From Candidatus Zixiibacteriota bacterium (lineage in GTDB: Bacteria; Zixibacteria; MSB-5A5; UM-FILTER-46-8), in NCBI GenBank assembly GCA_014730175.1, contig WJIR01000223.1, positions 1 through 48,846 of the forward strand: a stretch of DNA of 48,846 bases, in the 5' to 3' direction. Made by a program: the position numbers and the translations under genes. The notes below the pieces were generated by a model. The model was not told the origin of the DNA. It worked only from the letters and a program-made list of their open reading frames with translations, and made no database searches. This document shows positions 33,404 to 44,042 of the stretch, one piece after another (the stretch's first letter is position 1; every line of letters begins with the position of its first letter).

Positions 33404-34285
33404 ATGAGAAAGATTGCGATTGTATTGATGTTTGTGCTGGCGCCGTCAATTGTCTTAGCGCAAGGAGAATGGAAACTGTCAGGGGATTTATCTCTGAATG
33501 TAACCCAAAATGCATACAGTGATAGCTGGACCGGGGGAGAAGCCGGTACGGTTTCCTGGGTATCGATAGCTAATATGATTGCCGAAAAGCAATTATCGCC
33601 GAAATACCATTGGCGGAACACCGGGAAATTTTCGTTCGGACAAATCCACAATCAGGATCCCGAGACCAACGATTGGGAAAAACCGGAGAAATCTACCGAT
33701 AAGATCGATATCGAATCGGTTTTGAAAATGACGTTGGGTGCGGTGGTGGATCCGTATGTTGCTTTCAGATTGGAAAGCCAGTTCCTGGATAATTCCGTAC
33801 CGGAGGTTAAGAGGTTGATTAATCCGATTCTTTTGACCGAGTCTGCAGGCGCAAGCCGTACATTGTATAAAGAAGAAGAAAGAGGGGAAGTGATTACCCG
33901 CTTGGGTTTGGCAATAAGACAGCGCATCGATAGGACGGTGGTATCTATAGAACCCGAAGAAACCAGCACCGAGACTACTACGGACGGCGGTTTGGAATGG
34001 GTCACCGATGTTAATTATGTAATCACGCCGGAGAAGTTGAGATACGAAAGTAAACTTTCCGTTTTTCAGGCTTTCTTTAACTCCGAATCGGACGAACTCG
34101 AGGGCCAGCCGAATGAAGATTATTGGAAGTCACCAGATCTAAACTGGGAAAACATAATCACCGCCAGTATCAATCAGTATGTACAGGTTTCCCTTTATAC
34201 CCAGTTATTATATGATAAGGAAATCGATAAGAGAGGAAGGTTTAAAGAGACTTTGGCTCTGGGCGTAACATATAAATTATTCTAA
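33404..34285 (+). CDS. DUF3078-like outer-membrane/exported protein
   Basis: Signal peptide MRKIAIVLMFVLAPSIVLAQ, then WKLSGDLSLNVTQNAYSDSWTGGEAGTVSWVSIANMIAEKQLSPKYHWRNTGKFSFGQIH. Confidence 0.7.
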   Translation: MRKIAIVLMFVLAPSIVLAQGEWKLSGDLSLNVTQNAYSDSWTGGEAGTVSWVSIANMIAEKQLSPKYHWRNTGKFSFGQIHNQDPETNDWEKPEKSTDKIDIESVLKMTLGAVVDPYVAFRLESQFLDNSVPEVKRLINPILLTESAGASRTLYKEEERGEVITRLGLAIRQRIDRTVVSIEPEETSTETTTDGGLEWVTDVNYVITPEKLRYESKLSVFQAFFNSESDELEGQPNEDYWKSPDLNWENIITASINQYVQVSLYTQLLYDKEIDKRGRFKETLALGVTYKLF

Positions 34286-34299
34286 TTTTTGGGTAGCAT

Positions 34300-35050
34300 T
34301 CCGCAGACAAGAATGTCGGCTCTACTTTCGTCAGGAGGTCGGACATTCTTGTCCGACATAACAAATCCATAGCCGAAGGTTTACGTGCCTATGGCGTGCT
34401 TGTCCTTCGGTGAACATCGGGAGGCGGGACATACATGTCCCACGATGGGCGGCATACTCAAACCTGTCTGGGCATACCCTTATTGTTGTGCCGTCGGGCG
34501 CCCTCACCCGACAGCAATTGAATTCCCTTCTTCAGAGGGGTGGATTCGCCCCGCGAAGCGCGGGAGGAAATCGGGGTGTGTTATATTATCGTGTTGTCCT
34601 CGGATTTCGTGTGCGGCAATCTGGCGCCACGATAGACTCCCTCATTCCCTAACCCCTTCTCCCACTGAATGGGAGAAGGGGAACTGAGTGGAGATCTAAC
34701 AATTCTTAAAATCATTTTTATCCGTCTTTAGTTCCATCTCCCTGAGGAGGGAGAGGGTGTCCCGCGAAGCGCGGGACGGGTGAGGGAGTTTTCCTTCTTT
34801 CCTTCTCCTTGACGAGTGAGAGGGTGGATTCGCCCCGCGTTTCGCGGGGCTAAGACGGGTGAGGGTGTCCCCGCGCGGTAGGTCATTACAATGCCGTCGG
34901 ATGGGGGCACCCGACAGCACGACATACATCAGCGCTGGAGCGCTGATCGGCGGAATTAGCATAACCCTCGGGCTTCACCCCGCGTTCCGCGGGACGAAAC
35001 GATCCGTCTCCAGAGGGGAATAAATCTCGGCAGCAAGCAGCCTACCTACC
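34300..35050. repeat. Hairpin-dense intergenic repeat block
   Basis: Multiple inverted repeats, e.g. ccccttctccca-ctgaa-tgggagaagggg (34653-34681), and the cassette ggattcgccccgcg..cgcgggg in two copies, reverse-complementary to 19219-19262. Confidence 0.7.
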
Positions 35051-35148
35051 AGCGGAATCCATGTCAGGGCGTTGTTAACCCTGAGCTATGCGCTTTACGC
35101 GCCTGATGGGCTTGCAAGCTATAACAGTTTAAAATGTTGGAATTTATT

Positions 35149-37050
35149 TTAATCTTGTAATGCGGAGAGTTTCTCCCGTATTAATTTGCCGGGGATAGCG
35201 CCGCGGAGTCGTCGCATGGCTTCCCCCATCAGAAAACGCTCCCTCTTTTCGGGATCTCTCAGTTGATTCTCTATAGTAATAATTTCGCTGAGGATTGAAT
35301 CGAGTTGCTCTTCGCTGACTGCAGGGACTATTTCATCTATTGCTTCCTGAGGGTCGTAATCTTTCACGCAAATAGCCTTCAGTATATCCAGCGTACTTTC
35401 GCGATGGAATATACCGTCACCGAAAAGTTGCGCTAAAATGAGCAACCTATCGTCAGACAGGTTAATGGCGCCAAAATCCCTGCGATGTAGATAAGTAAAA
35501 TATTCCACAATAACCTGAGCAGCCCACTTTGGATTTCCACTTATCCCGGCCATACGTAGGAAAATCCTGTATCTGGGATTGGTTACGAGATGGTCGATAA
35601 GATAATCAGGCAAACCCATCTCCTTCATGGTAACCCGCCGATCCCAGGGGAGATCCGGCACTATCTCCCTTAAGCTTTCGACTCGTTCTATGTCTATCTC
35701 TATGGGAGGATGATCGGTGTCGGGATACATTCTATCGGGTCCGGGGAGGAGGCGTTCGAAATCGGAATAACGTTCGTTGAGAGCCATATTGCGAGTTTCG
35801 GGCGGGACTCCATGGATGGCTTCCCGACAGCGGATCGCTATTTCTTCTAATGCAGTGTTCACATCTTGACGGGGACCCCAGGTAATAATAGTGGCATCAC
35901 CATCCTCTGCATCGAGGGAGCGACGTATGTCTTCCCATTCTTTATCCGGTATTCCCAATGACATTCTGTTCATGCGATGAGCGATATTGGGCATTTTATC
36001 CAAACATGCTATCACCCGAACACGTCCGGCGATCTCATCTGCAAAAATCCTCTCAGGGAATATATATTTCTCCATCAATCCCCGGAAGCCTTTGATCACA
36101 ATAGCGCTAACCACTCCGCCTTGCTCCACCGCTTGATTGCCGACGAATTCAGGTGAGCGTGCGAGATTTGCTGTCGCATCCGTTGTGGAATACGCGTAAT
36201 TACTGTCGCTGATACCACGCTCCTTTATTTCATCACGCAGATTCAGCAACGCTTTTTGCCTGAGGGCTTCAAAATGCGTTAATGCGGGGATGTGACTAAT
36301 CTTATCCACTCCTTTAATTTCAACACGCGATCCTCCCGCAATGGAAACATTAACATCCTGACGTGCTGCACCGATCCCCCGCCTGACCAACCCGGAGATT
36401 CGATTGGTTTCCGCCAAAAGCCAGGTAACCTCAAAAGCCTCCTGAGGAGAATATAATTCCGCATCGGTTATGACCTCAACTAAAGGGATCGACAATCTGT
36501 CTGTCCGAAAAATAACGTTATGGCCGACGTTATCAACTTCGCGGCAGGAATCCTCCTCGATATTCACCTGCGGGATTTTGATCCTACGGTACTTATATGG
36601 AATCCAGCCATCAGTTCCGATAACCGTAGTGCGTTGAAAACCGGTGGGGATGGAACCATCAAGGTATTGCTTGCGGGATATATGAGCTTCGTCAACAATG
36701 TTGCACTGAAAAAGCAGGGCGAGTCTTATCCCTATCTCAACAGCCTGCTGATTTATTGGAAACGGCGGAGAATCATCGAGCTCATAGGTGCATACACGGT
36801 TGTTCAGGATTTCGTATATTATCTCTTTGCGGGTTTTCTTCTCCATCAGGGCAGTGGGATCGTATTCTCCCATCTCCGAGAGCGTGGGGCGCATGTGGCG
36901 CAGCACCCGTGCATCGGGAGGATCATCGACCAGCCCCACCGGACAATGACAGAATAGTTTTTGTTTAGTATCGAGCTGCTGATGAATCTCAATACCACAA
37001 CGGAATCCGATTCCGGCATAATCGATGTCGTTGGTTTTCCACAAACTCAT
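35149..37050 (-). CDS. gatE: Glutamyl-tRNA(Gln) amidotransferase subunit E (archaeal-type)
   Basis: FRCGIEIHQQLDTKQKLFCHCP, HISRKQYLDGSIPTGFQRT, VNIEEDSCREV, RQDVNVSIAGGSRVEIKGV, an inserted GAD-like segment (FADEIAGRVRVIACLDKMPNIAHRM) and a YqeY/GatB-like C-terminus. Confidence 0.95.
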   Translation of the reverse strand: MSLWKTNDIDYAGIGFRCGIEIHQQLDTKQKLFCHCPVGLVDDPPDARVLRHMRPTLSEMGEYDPTALMEKKTRKEIIYEILNNRVCTYELDDSPPFPINQQAVEIGIRLALLFQCNIVDEAHISRKQYLDGSIPTGFQRTTVIGTDGWIPYKYRRIKIPQVNIEEDSCREVDNVGHNVIFRTDRLSIPLVEVITDAELYSPQEAFEVTWLLAETNRISGLVRRGIGAARQDVNVSIAGGSRVEIKGVDKISHIPALTHFEALRQKALLNLRDEIKERGISDSNYAYSTTDATANLARSPEFVGNQAVEQGGVVSAIVIKGFRGLMEKYIFPERIFADEIAGRVRVIACLDKMPNIAHRMNRMSLGIPDKEWEDIRRSLDAEDGDATIITWGPRQDVNTALEEIAIRCREAIHGVPPETRNMALNERYSDFERLLPGPDRMYPDTDHPPIEIDIERVESLREIVPDLPWDRRVTMKEMGLPDYLIDHLVTNPRYRIFLRMAGISGNPKWAAQVIVEYFTYLHRRDFGAINLSDDRLLILAQLFGDGIFHRESTLDILKAICVKDYDPQEAIDEIVPAVSEEQLDSILSEIITIENQLRDPEKRERFLMGEAMRRLRGAIPGKLIREKLSALQD

Positions 37051-38441
37051 AGCATATAATCCAATAAGAAATCTTTAACTTCTGGTAATCCCCCTTGTAG
37101 CACCAGATAACTGTCGGGTCTTTCTCTTTCCGTTATCTCGCCATTAATAGGAGTCAACATCAGCTTCTTAACCTCTTCTCTGTCTCTGGTCTGCCCCAAT
37201 GCCCAGGCGAGTTTCATATAAGCAGTCTCCGGCAGCATATTGGCTAAAGGTACGATTCCACAGTCCATGAGATAACGACCATTATCATAAACAAACATCT
37301 GCACAAATCCCCAGAGAGTTTGAACCGTCATATATATGTGTACACCTTTACCGATAGCCCAGCGGATAACATTATAGAGGGGGCGATTGATATGACCAAG
37401 TCCGGTGCCTGCGATCACGATACCTTCGTAACCGGCTTCAACTATGGAGCGGATAAGGTTTTCCTGCATGTTGGGGTAGTAATAAAGTATCATAACTTTA
37501 TCGCTGAATGTGGGGATTATTTTGAATTCCTCGTTTGGCGTCGACCGGGGACGATAGTCGCTTCTTAGAGGATTTACTCCCTTCTGAACATCAACAGTTG
37601 CTAACGGTATATCACCGAGCGTACGAAAAGTACTGCGGTACGATGAATGCATTTTACGCACACGTGTCCCACGATGCAGGAGTCCGTACTGGTCTGAAGT
37701 CGGTCCAAACATGCAAACCATAACCTCGGCGATCGGACCGGTGGCGGCTATGGCGGCGTTTATGAGATTGCGGGCGGCATCGGATGAAGGACGATCGCTG
37801 GAACGCTGTGAACCGGCTAATACGATCGGTACCGGAGGATTCTGAATCATGAATGTTAATATCGAAGCTGTGTGATGCATTGTGTCGGTACCATGACCGA
37901 TAATAATGCCATCCGCGCCGTTGTTTATTTCTTTGTAGATGTTTTCGGCGAGTGTTATATATTGCTCCGGTCCCATATCCTCGGAAAAAATCCCGAAGAG
38001 CTTTTTAGTTTTCAAGTTACAAATATCAGCTAATTCGGGAACGGCGCCGAAAAGTTCGCCGGGGGAGAAGGCCGGTATGACCGCTCCGGTGGAATAGTCC
38101 AGACGCGACGCAATGGTACCGCCGGTGCCGAACAGAAATATGTTCGGTTTACTTTCATCGTACGGAAATTCCTGCTCGCGTATTCCGTAATGACCCTCCT
38201 GCCGACCGAGGTATTCTATGGATTTGATACGTGCGGCTTTTACTCCGATATTGTAACCGCTGTCGAGTTTGATAACAATATGCAGCGAATCCGCCATACT
38301 ATTGCGGGGTAATAAAACGCCTTCATAATCGCCGGATTCCGATTCGACCTTGATTCTATCCCAGACGCCGATATTGAATTTAGTTAAGAGTTCCAAGCTA
38401 ACACCACGATAACCGGTCGTGGATTTTTCGCCCGTAGTCAA
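37047..38441 (-). CDS. gatD: Glutamyl-tRNA(Gln) amidotransferase subunit D (asparaginase-like)
   Basis: IFLFGTGGTIASRLDYSTGAVIPAFSPGEL, GIIIGHGTDTMHHTASILTFMI, IVLAGSQRSSDRPSSDAARNLINAA plus an N-terminal extension. TTG start; 4-bp overlap with gatE. Confidence 0.95.
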   Translation of the reverse strand: MTTGEKSTTGYRGVSLELLTKFNIGVWDRIKVESESGDYEGVLLPRNSMADSLHIVIKLDSGYNIGVKAARIKSIEYLGRQEGHYGIREQEFPYDESKPNIFLFGTGGTIASRLDYSTGAVIPAFSPGELFGAVPELADICNLKTKKLFGIFSEDMGPEQYITLAENIYKEINNGADGIIIGHGTDTMHHTASILTFMIQNPPVPIVLAGSQRSSDRPSSDAARNLINAAIAATGPIAEVMVCMFGPTSDQYGLLHRGTRVRKMHSSYRSTFRTLGDIPLATVDVQKGVNPLRSDYRPRSTPNEEFKIIPTFSDKVMILYYYPNMQENLIRSIVEAGYEGIVIAGTGLGHINRPLYNVIRWAIGKGVHIYMTVQTLWGFVQMFVYDNGRYLMDCGIVPLANMLPETAYMKLAWALGQTRDREEVKKLMLTPINGEITERERPDSYLVLQGGLPEVKDFLLDYML

Positions 38442-38544
38442 TTGTACACCTGCTCGTTTAACACTATATAATGAGGGTGGTATATCAGAAATACCACCCT
38501 TCCAATCAAAATTCGAAAATGTTAATAAATTACCCGATTACGGT

Positions 38545-39675
38545 CTACTGGAGTACGTAGATCTTTTTCTCAGCGCACATATCTCTGAGAATTTTGGGCC
38601 ATACGGTGACGCTGCACTCACCGAGATGGGCTTTCCTTAATAGATACATATATGTACGCGATTGTCCGATTCCGCCGCCAACCGAAAGTGGAATATCGTT
38701 ATTCATTATCGCCTTATGGTACGGGAAGTCCAGAAAATCGAGCTGTCCGGTTATCTCAAGCTGCTGCTTTAGAGTTTCCGGAGTTACCCTGATCCCCATT
38801 GATGTCAACTCATGACGTCTTCTGGTGACGGGATTCCAGACCAGGATGTCGCCGTTAAGCCCATGCATCAGGCGGCCGTTTTTCTCTATGGTTTCGGTTA
38901 CCCAATCGTCATAGTCCGCGGCGCGCATTTCATGCGGGTATCCATCTTCCAAGACCCAGCCGATACCGATTATGAATACTGCCGGATATTTCTGCAGGAT
39001 TTCGGTCTCCCTCTGCTTACGCGGTAAATCCGGGAACATTTCCAAAATCTCTTCTGCATGCAGGAAAGTGAGTTCCTCGGGGATGTCGGGATACTTGTCG
39101 GTTTTCAGTTTCGGGAAGTTTTCCTGGGCATGAATACCGGCTCCCCGGATAACTTTCCATATCTTCTGTACGATATCCTTCAGGAAATCAAGGTTACGGT
39201 CCTCTTTGACCATTACTTTTTCCCAATCCCACTGGTCAACATAGGAGCTGTGATCGTGGTCAAGGAAATAGTCTTTGCGGACAGCTCTCATGTCCGTATA
39301 AAGCCCTTCGCCGGTCTCCATCCCGAACTGCTTGAGTGCCATCCGTTTCCATTTAGTAGCTGCTTGAACCACCTGTGCATCTATCGGATGTTTATCATGG
39401 TCATTGGAAATATGGAATTCGATAGGAGTTCTGGAACCGTCGCGATCCAGATAATCGTTCACTCCGCTTTCGCGGTCAACGATCAATGGACATTCGACGC
39501 GAATAAGGTTCAGCTCCTTGCACAGATTGTCCTCAATGTAATCCTTAACGCACTTAATAGCTTCTTGCGTTTCCTTGGGATTGAGCAGCGGTTCGTAGTC
39601 AGTCGGTAATATCTTCTCGATATCCTCGTAATTACCTATGCCGGGACCGGCAAGATCAGCTTTTTTATCTGCCAT
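38545..39675 (-). CDS. asnA: Aspartate--ammonia ligase (asparagine synthetase A)
   Basis: [105 protein letters not shown]. Confidence 0.95.
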   Translation of the reverse strand: MADKKADLAGPGIGNYEDIEKILPTDYEPLLNPKETQEAIKCVKDYIEDNLCKELNLIRVECPLIVDRESGVNDYLDRDGSRTPIEFHISNDHDKHPIDAQVVQAATKWKRMALKQFGMETGEGLYTDMRAVRKDYFLDHDHSSYVDQWDWEKVMVKEDRNLDFLKDIVQKIWKVIRGAGIHAQENFPKLKTDKYPDIPEELTFLHAEEILEMFPDLPRKQRETEILQKYPAVFIIGIGWVLEDGYPHEMRAADYDDWVTETIEKNGRLMHGLNGDILVWNPVTRRRHELTSMGIRVTPETLKQQLEITGQLDFLDFPYHKAIMNNDIPLSVGGGIGQSRTYMYLLRKAHLGECSVTVWPKILRDMCAEKKIYVLQ

Positions 39676-39734
39676 GTTTTACCTCATTTAAAGACCGAGC
39701 TTCTTGTTTACGCTATATGTATGAATAATAAAAA

Positions 39735-40700
39735 TCACAATTTTTCTGTCAAAATCGGTAATATCTCCAGAGCGTTACCGACTATTCCCCAGGTGGCAAC
39801 CTTGAAAATCGGCGCATCCGGATCCTTATTAATCGCTACGATATACTTGGAAGACTGCATCCCTGCCAGATGCTGGATTGCGCCGGAAATACCGCAAGCG
39901 ATATACAGCTTAGGATTAACAGTTTTTCCGGTCTGCCCGACCTGACGTTTGTACGGTACCCATTCCGCATCCACAATGGCGCGGGATGCGCCGGCAGCCG
40001 CTCCCAGCTTTTTAGCCAGATCCTCAACCAATTTGTAGTTATCGGCTTCCTTCAGTCCCCTTCCGCCGGAAACGATTATATCCGCTTCGGTTAAAGGAAC
40101 CTCCCCTCCTCCTTCCGAAACCTTCTCAACCACCTTCGCCTTGCTTTCGTACTTGGAGGAATCAAAGGCGAAATCGGCAGCCTCGGCTTCACGGGACAGT
40201 CCCTCTTCCGGAACGAATGCTTTGGGTCTTAGTGTAATAATCTTCACGTTTTCAGTATTGAAGCCGAATTTGAGGATAGCATTTCCACCGTAACCGGGGT
40301 GTTCGACTACGATCTTGTCGCCGTCAAAATTAATTGCGGTGGCATCGGGAATCAGGGCGCCATTGCTGAGCGCAGCCAATCTGCCAAAAAGGGCTTTGCC
40401 GTAGAAAGTTGCGCTTCCGATGACGTGATTAATTGACTCCTGAGATATCATATCGGCGAGAACAGCGCCATATATTTCATCATTATAATGCTTAAGCACG
40501 CTATCCTGGCAGACTAACACTCGATCCGCGCCGCCTTTGCCGCATTCGGAAGCCAGCGCCGAAACGGCATCGCCAAGCAACGCTGCAATTACCTTGGAAC
40601 CGTACTCATCGGCTATTCTACGAGCCTCGGAAAGACATTCGAAACTAAGAGGCGAGAGTTGCCCCTCTTTTACCTCACAAAATACTAATACGTTAGACAC
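39735..40700 (-). CDS. etfA: Electron transfer flavoprotein alpha subunit
   Basis: [92 protein letters not shown]. Confidence 0.96.
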   Translation of the reverse strand: MSNVLVFCEVKEGQLSPLSFECLSEARRIADEYGSKVIAALLGDAVSALASECGKGGADRVLVCQDSVLKHYNDEIYGAVLADMISQESINHVIGSATFYGKALFGRLAALSNGALIPDATAINFDGDKIVVEHPGYGGNAILKFGFNTENVKIITLRPKAFVPEEGLSREAEAADFAFDSSKYESKAKVVEKVSEGGGEVPLTEADIIVSGGRGLKEADNYKLVEDLAKKLGAAAGASRAIVDAEWVPYKRQVGQTGKTVNPKLYIACGISGAIQHLAGMQSSKYIVAINKDPDAPIFKVATWGIVGNALEILPILTEKL

Positions 40701-40939
40701 GATATATTCTCCATTCTTTTCAATTCAAAAAGCGAAATAAAATACTATATGATAATGAAGTCAAACGGTTTTCACCTATTTTTGGTCAAATTGTGAAAAA
40801 ATTCTCGTGATAATTTGCACAAAGCGCAAAAACTATCTGTTAAATTTCGATGTTGAAGAAATATGGACTTGTCAACAAGCGGAATATGGTCTAAAATTGG
40901 ATAGCATTATGGTGGAAAATTACTTGCTGGAGATATCTC

Positions 40940-42019
40940 TTGGAAATTTTTAATTCTATTTTTGAGGTGATCAAGCCGCTGATACCAAGCAGCGCGGTTA
41001 TCCTCGGTTTCATATTACTACTGATAATAATCCGGTTTATTGGAGAGCGAAAGTACGCAAGTATAGAAGGATACAAAATAAAGCGACAGATTATTGTACT
41101 CCTACTATCATTTGCAGGATTACTGGCAATAATCATCGCGCTGCCTATTGGAGATTCAATCCGCGGACAATTGCTAAGTCTGATAGGGATTCTTCTCAGC
41201 GCCGCAATTGCGCTTTCCGCAACCACATTTATAGGCAACGTTATGGCCGGGATAATGTTACGGGCTGTAAGAAGCTTTAAGCCAGGCGATTTTATTCGGA
41301 TTGGGGAGCATTTTGGTCGAGTTTCGGATCAAGGATTATTGCATGTGGAAATCCAAACCGAAGAACGAGATCTTACCACTATGCCAAACCTATATCTCGT
41401 CACCAATCCGGTCAAGGTGGTGCATTCTTCCGGTACTTTTATAACCGCTACAGTTTCTTTAGGTTATGATATCCCGCGAAGGAAGGTGCAGGAGCTGCTT
41501 GCTAAAGCCGCAGAAGAAGCGGAACTCGGCGAACCATTTGTAACTATCGTGGATTTGGGCGATTTTTCGGTGACCTATAAGGTAGCAGGATTGCTGGAAG
41601 ATGTTAAGCATTTTATTACGGCAAGGTCTAAATTAAGGGAGAAAATACTGGATGTGCTTCATGAGAATGGAATAGAAATAGTCTCACCTACCTTTATGAA
41701 TACCAGGAGTTTTACCGAACAAAAGAAATTCATACCACATATTGAACGAACGATTTCCGCAGAAGATAAAGAGGAAGTCGAAAGCGAGATAGAAAAACTC
41801 GTTTTTGATAAAGCGGATGAAGCCGCTTCCATGGAGGAGCTTAAATCAAAGCAAAAAGCTGTAACGGATGAAATAGAAAAAATAAAAGAGAAGTTAAAAC
41901 AGGAGAAGGACAAACAGCGGCAGGAGAGACTTAATTCGATGAAAGAGGAGCTGGAAAGAAAACAGGAATGGCTTGGTAAATTAATCAAACATAAGGAAGA
42001 AAACAGCAAGGAATCTTAA
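40940..42019 (+). CDS. MscS-family mechanosensitive channel with C-terminal coiled coil
   Basis: GILLSAAIALSATTFIGNVMAGIMLRAVRSFKPGDFIRIGEHFGRVSDQGLLHVEIQTEERDLTTMPNLYLVTNPV; Glu/Lys-rich C-terminal coiled coil. Confidence 0.88.
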   Translation: MEIFNSIFEVIKPLIPSSAVILGFILLLIIIRFIGERKYASIEGYKIKRQIIVLLLSFAGLLAIIIALPIGDSIRGQLLSLIGILLSAAIALSATTFIGNVMAGIMLRAVRSFKPGDFIRIGEHFGRVSDQGLLHVEIQTEERDLTTMPNLYLVTNPVKVVHSSGTFITATVSLGYDIPRRKVQELLAKAAEEAELGEPFVTIVDLGDFSVTYKVAGLLEDVKHFITARSKLREKILDVLHENGIEIVSPTFMNTRSFTEQKKFIPHIERTISAEDKEEVESEIEKLVFDKADEAASMEELKSKQKAVTDEIEKIKEKLKQEKDKQRQERLNSMKEELERKQEWLGKLIKHKEENSKES

Positions 42020-42064
42020 TTTAATCTGATAGCTATCTACGATGTAGAAAACGGAGTACAAAAA

Positions 42065-43147
42065 ATGAATCGATTTTCCAAACAAGGCTCTGAGAAGGTT
42101 GGTTTAAAGCCGGGCGAGATTGTTTATGTTGGTAGAGAAAGAGATGCTAAGACTTTTATAAAAGTAATGGATTATGATGCTACGAACCTGCGGGAGATAG
42201 AATTAACTTCAATCGAAGATTGCTTTGCTTACAGAGACACCGAAAGTGTTAGCTGGATAGATATAAATGGAATCCATGAAGTTGACGTAATAGAAAAACT
42301 CGGCTCGCATTTTGATATCCATCCTTTGATTCTGGAGGATATCGTGAATACCAATCAGCGCCCGAAAATGGAAGAATCGGATGGGATCATATTCGTTGTT
42401 TTGAAAATGCTGCATTCAGAAGAAAAGACGACGACTTTAAGCTCTGAACAGGTAAGTATATTATTCGGTAAGAACCTGGTTATAACACTGCAGGAGCAGG
42501 AAGGCGATGTCTTCGACTATATACGTGAAAGGATCAGAAAAACGATTCCGCGGGTGCGCTTTTTAGGTTCGGATTACCTGGCATACGCAATAGTCGATGC
42601 AATAGTGGATCATTATTTCCTGGTTCTGGAAAACCTCGGCGAACAGATTGAATCGCTGGAGGACAGACTGATTAATCAGCCGGAGAAATCAGACCTTGAT
42701 ATAATTCATGCTTTGAAAAGGGAATTGCTGTTTATGAGGAAAAGCGTCTGGCCCCTGCGGGAGTTAGTGGCAGGATTGGAAAGGTCGGAATCGGATTTAA
42801 TTCATGACTATACTCGTCCCTATATCAGGGATTTATATGAGCATATTATTCAGGTAATCGATAGTATCGAAACCTTCCGCGATATGGTTTCAGGATTACT
42901 GGACCTTTACTTGACAAGCGTCAGCAATCGAATGAACGAAGTAATGAAAGTTCTCACCATCATCGCAACCATCTTCATACCGCTTGGGTTCTTGGCGGGA
43001 GTCTACGGTATGAATTTCAATACCTCTATTAGCCCCTGGAACTTACCCGAGCTGGATTTCAGATTCGGTTATCCCTTGTTTTGGACTATCGTCTTGTTGG
43101 TAGCAGGAGGATTGTTCTGGCTATTTAAAAGAAAAAAATGGTTATAA
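42065..43147 (+). CDS. corA: CorA-family divalent cation transporter
   Basis: SWIDINGIHEVDVIEKLGSHFDIHPLILEDIVNTNQRPKMEE and IFIPLGFLAGVYGMNF (GMN signature). Confidence 0.95.
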   Translation: MNRFSKQGSEKVGLKPGEIVYVGRERDAKTFIKVMDYDATNLREIELTSIEDCFAYRDTESVSWIDINGIHEVDVIEKLGSHFDIHPLILEDIVNTNQRPKMEESDGIIFVVLKMLHSEEKTTTLSSEQVSILFGKNLVITLQEQEGDVFDYIRERIRKTIPRVRFLGSDYLAYAIVDAIVDHYFLVLENLGEQIESLEDRLINQPEKSDLDIIHALKRELLFMRKSVWPLRELVAGLERSESDLIHDYTRPYIRDLYEHIIQVIDSIETFRDMVSGLLDLYLTSVSNRMNEVMKVLTIIATIFIPLGFLAGVYGMNFNTSISPWNLPELDFRFGYPLFWTIVLLVAGGLFWLFKRKKWL

Positions 43148-43251
43148 ATATCTATGCTATCCTACAACTGATTTAACTGATCCGGACTTAAACCGATAAA
43201 TATATAAGTATTTAGCTGCAAACCGCTAATCAGATCTCGGGGCATACCGCT

Positions 43252-44019
43252 ATGAATAATAATCGATTTGAATACTATAATGTCCACTCCATCGGCAAAC
43301 TGATAAGGAATATCGCCCACTCCTACAACAACTTAATAACCGGAATTATCGGATATTCCGATCTGCTGGAGGATAACGACGAATCCGGCATTGCAAAGTC
43401 CGTAATGAAGGCGGCTGAGAAAGCTCAGAGTTTGACCACCGAATTATCCTGTTTGGGCAGGAAATTGACCGATTGTCCCCACCGCGCCAATCTGAATGAA
43501 AGCCTTAAGAACAGAGAGGATTTTTTCAAAAAAATAGTAGGGGAATCATTGACTGTTAATTTCGTTTTGAAGGAAGGTCAAGAGATATCTATTAACTGCG
43601 ACCAGGAGCTTTTCTACGACGTCTTATTTCGTTTCCTGTTATCAATCAAGGATATATGCAAATCCGGGTGCGAGGTTCGTATCAGTACTGACAAATCCCA
43701 AACGCAAAAGACTGAAGGAGAACTGGCTATCGCGCTACCCGAATCCGAATATGGCGTGATCTCATTTATCGGCCAAAGCGATTTATCGGAAGACGAGCTT
43801 AAGAAAAAATGCGCCATAAGATGTGATCTTCTTTCGGGTGAGAGTATCAATGACCTTAGTTTCCGCTCAACTCTGGGATTGCTGAAATATCTCAATGCCT
43901 GTTACGATTACACACTTAGAGATAAAAACGAAATTCTACTCGTGCTTTACTTTCCCCTGTTTCCCGTTGAAAAAGAGATTAAGCCAGACCCTATTGAGCC
44001 GGTAGCATCAAACGAATGA
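43252..44019 (+). CDS. Degenerate histidine-kinase-like protein
   Basis: IGKLIRNIAHSYNNLITGIIGYSDLLEDNDESGIAKSVMKAAEKAQSLTTEL resembles a DHp helix (H-x-x-N-N-L-L-T-G-I-I-G-Y-x-D-L-L). No clear ATP-binding G-box. Confidence 0.6.
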   Translation: MNNNRFEYYNVHSIGKLIRNIAHSYNNLITGIIGYSDLLEDNDESGIAKSVMKAAEKAQSLTTELSCLGRKLTDCPHRANLNESLKNREDFFKKIVGESLTVNFVLKEGQEISINCDQELFYDVLFRFLLSIKDICKSGCEVRISTDKSQTQKTEGELAIALPESEYGVISFIGQSDLSEDELKKKCAIRCDLLSGESINDLSFRSTLGLLKYLNACYDYTLRDKNEILLVLYFPLFPVEKEIKPDPIEPVASNE

Positions 44020-44042
44020 TTGCGCCTATGCGAGGACGGTGC

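Noticed and set aside
34385-34962. ORFs of 80-100 aa in the hairpin block
   Set aside because: Mutually overlapping on both strands, built from dispersed repeats, no ribosome-binding context or protein family signal.
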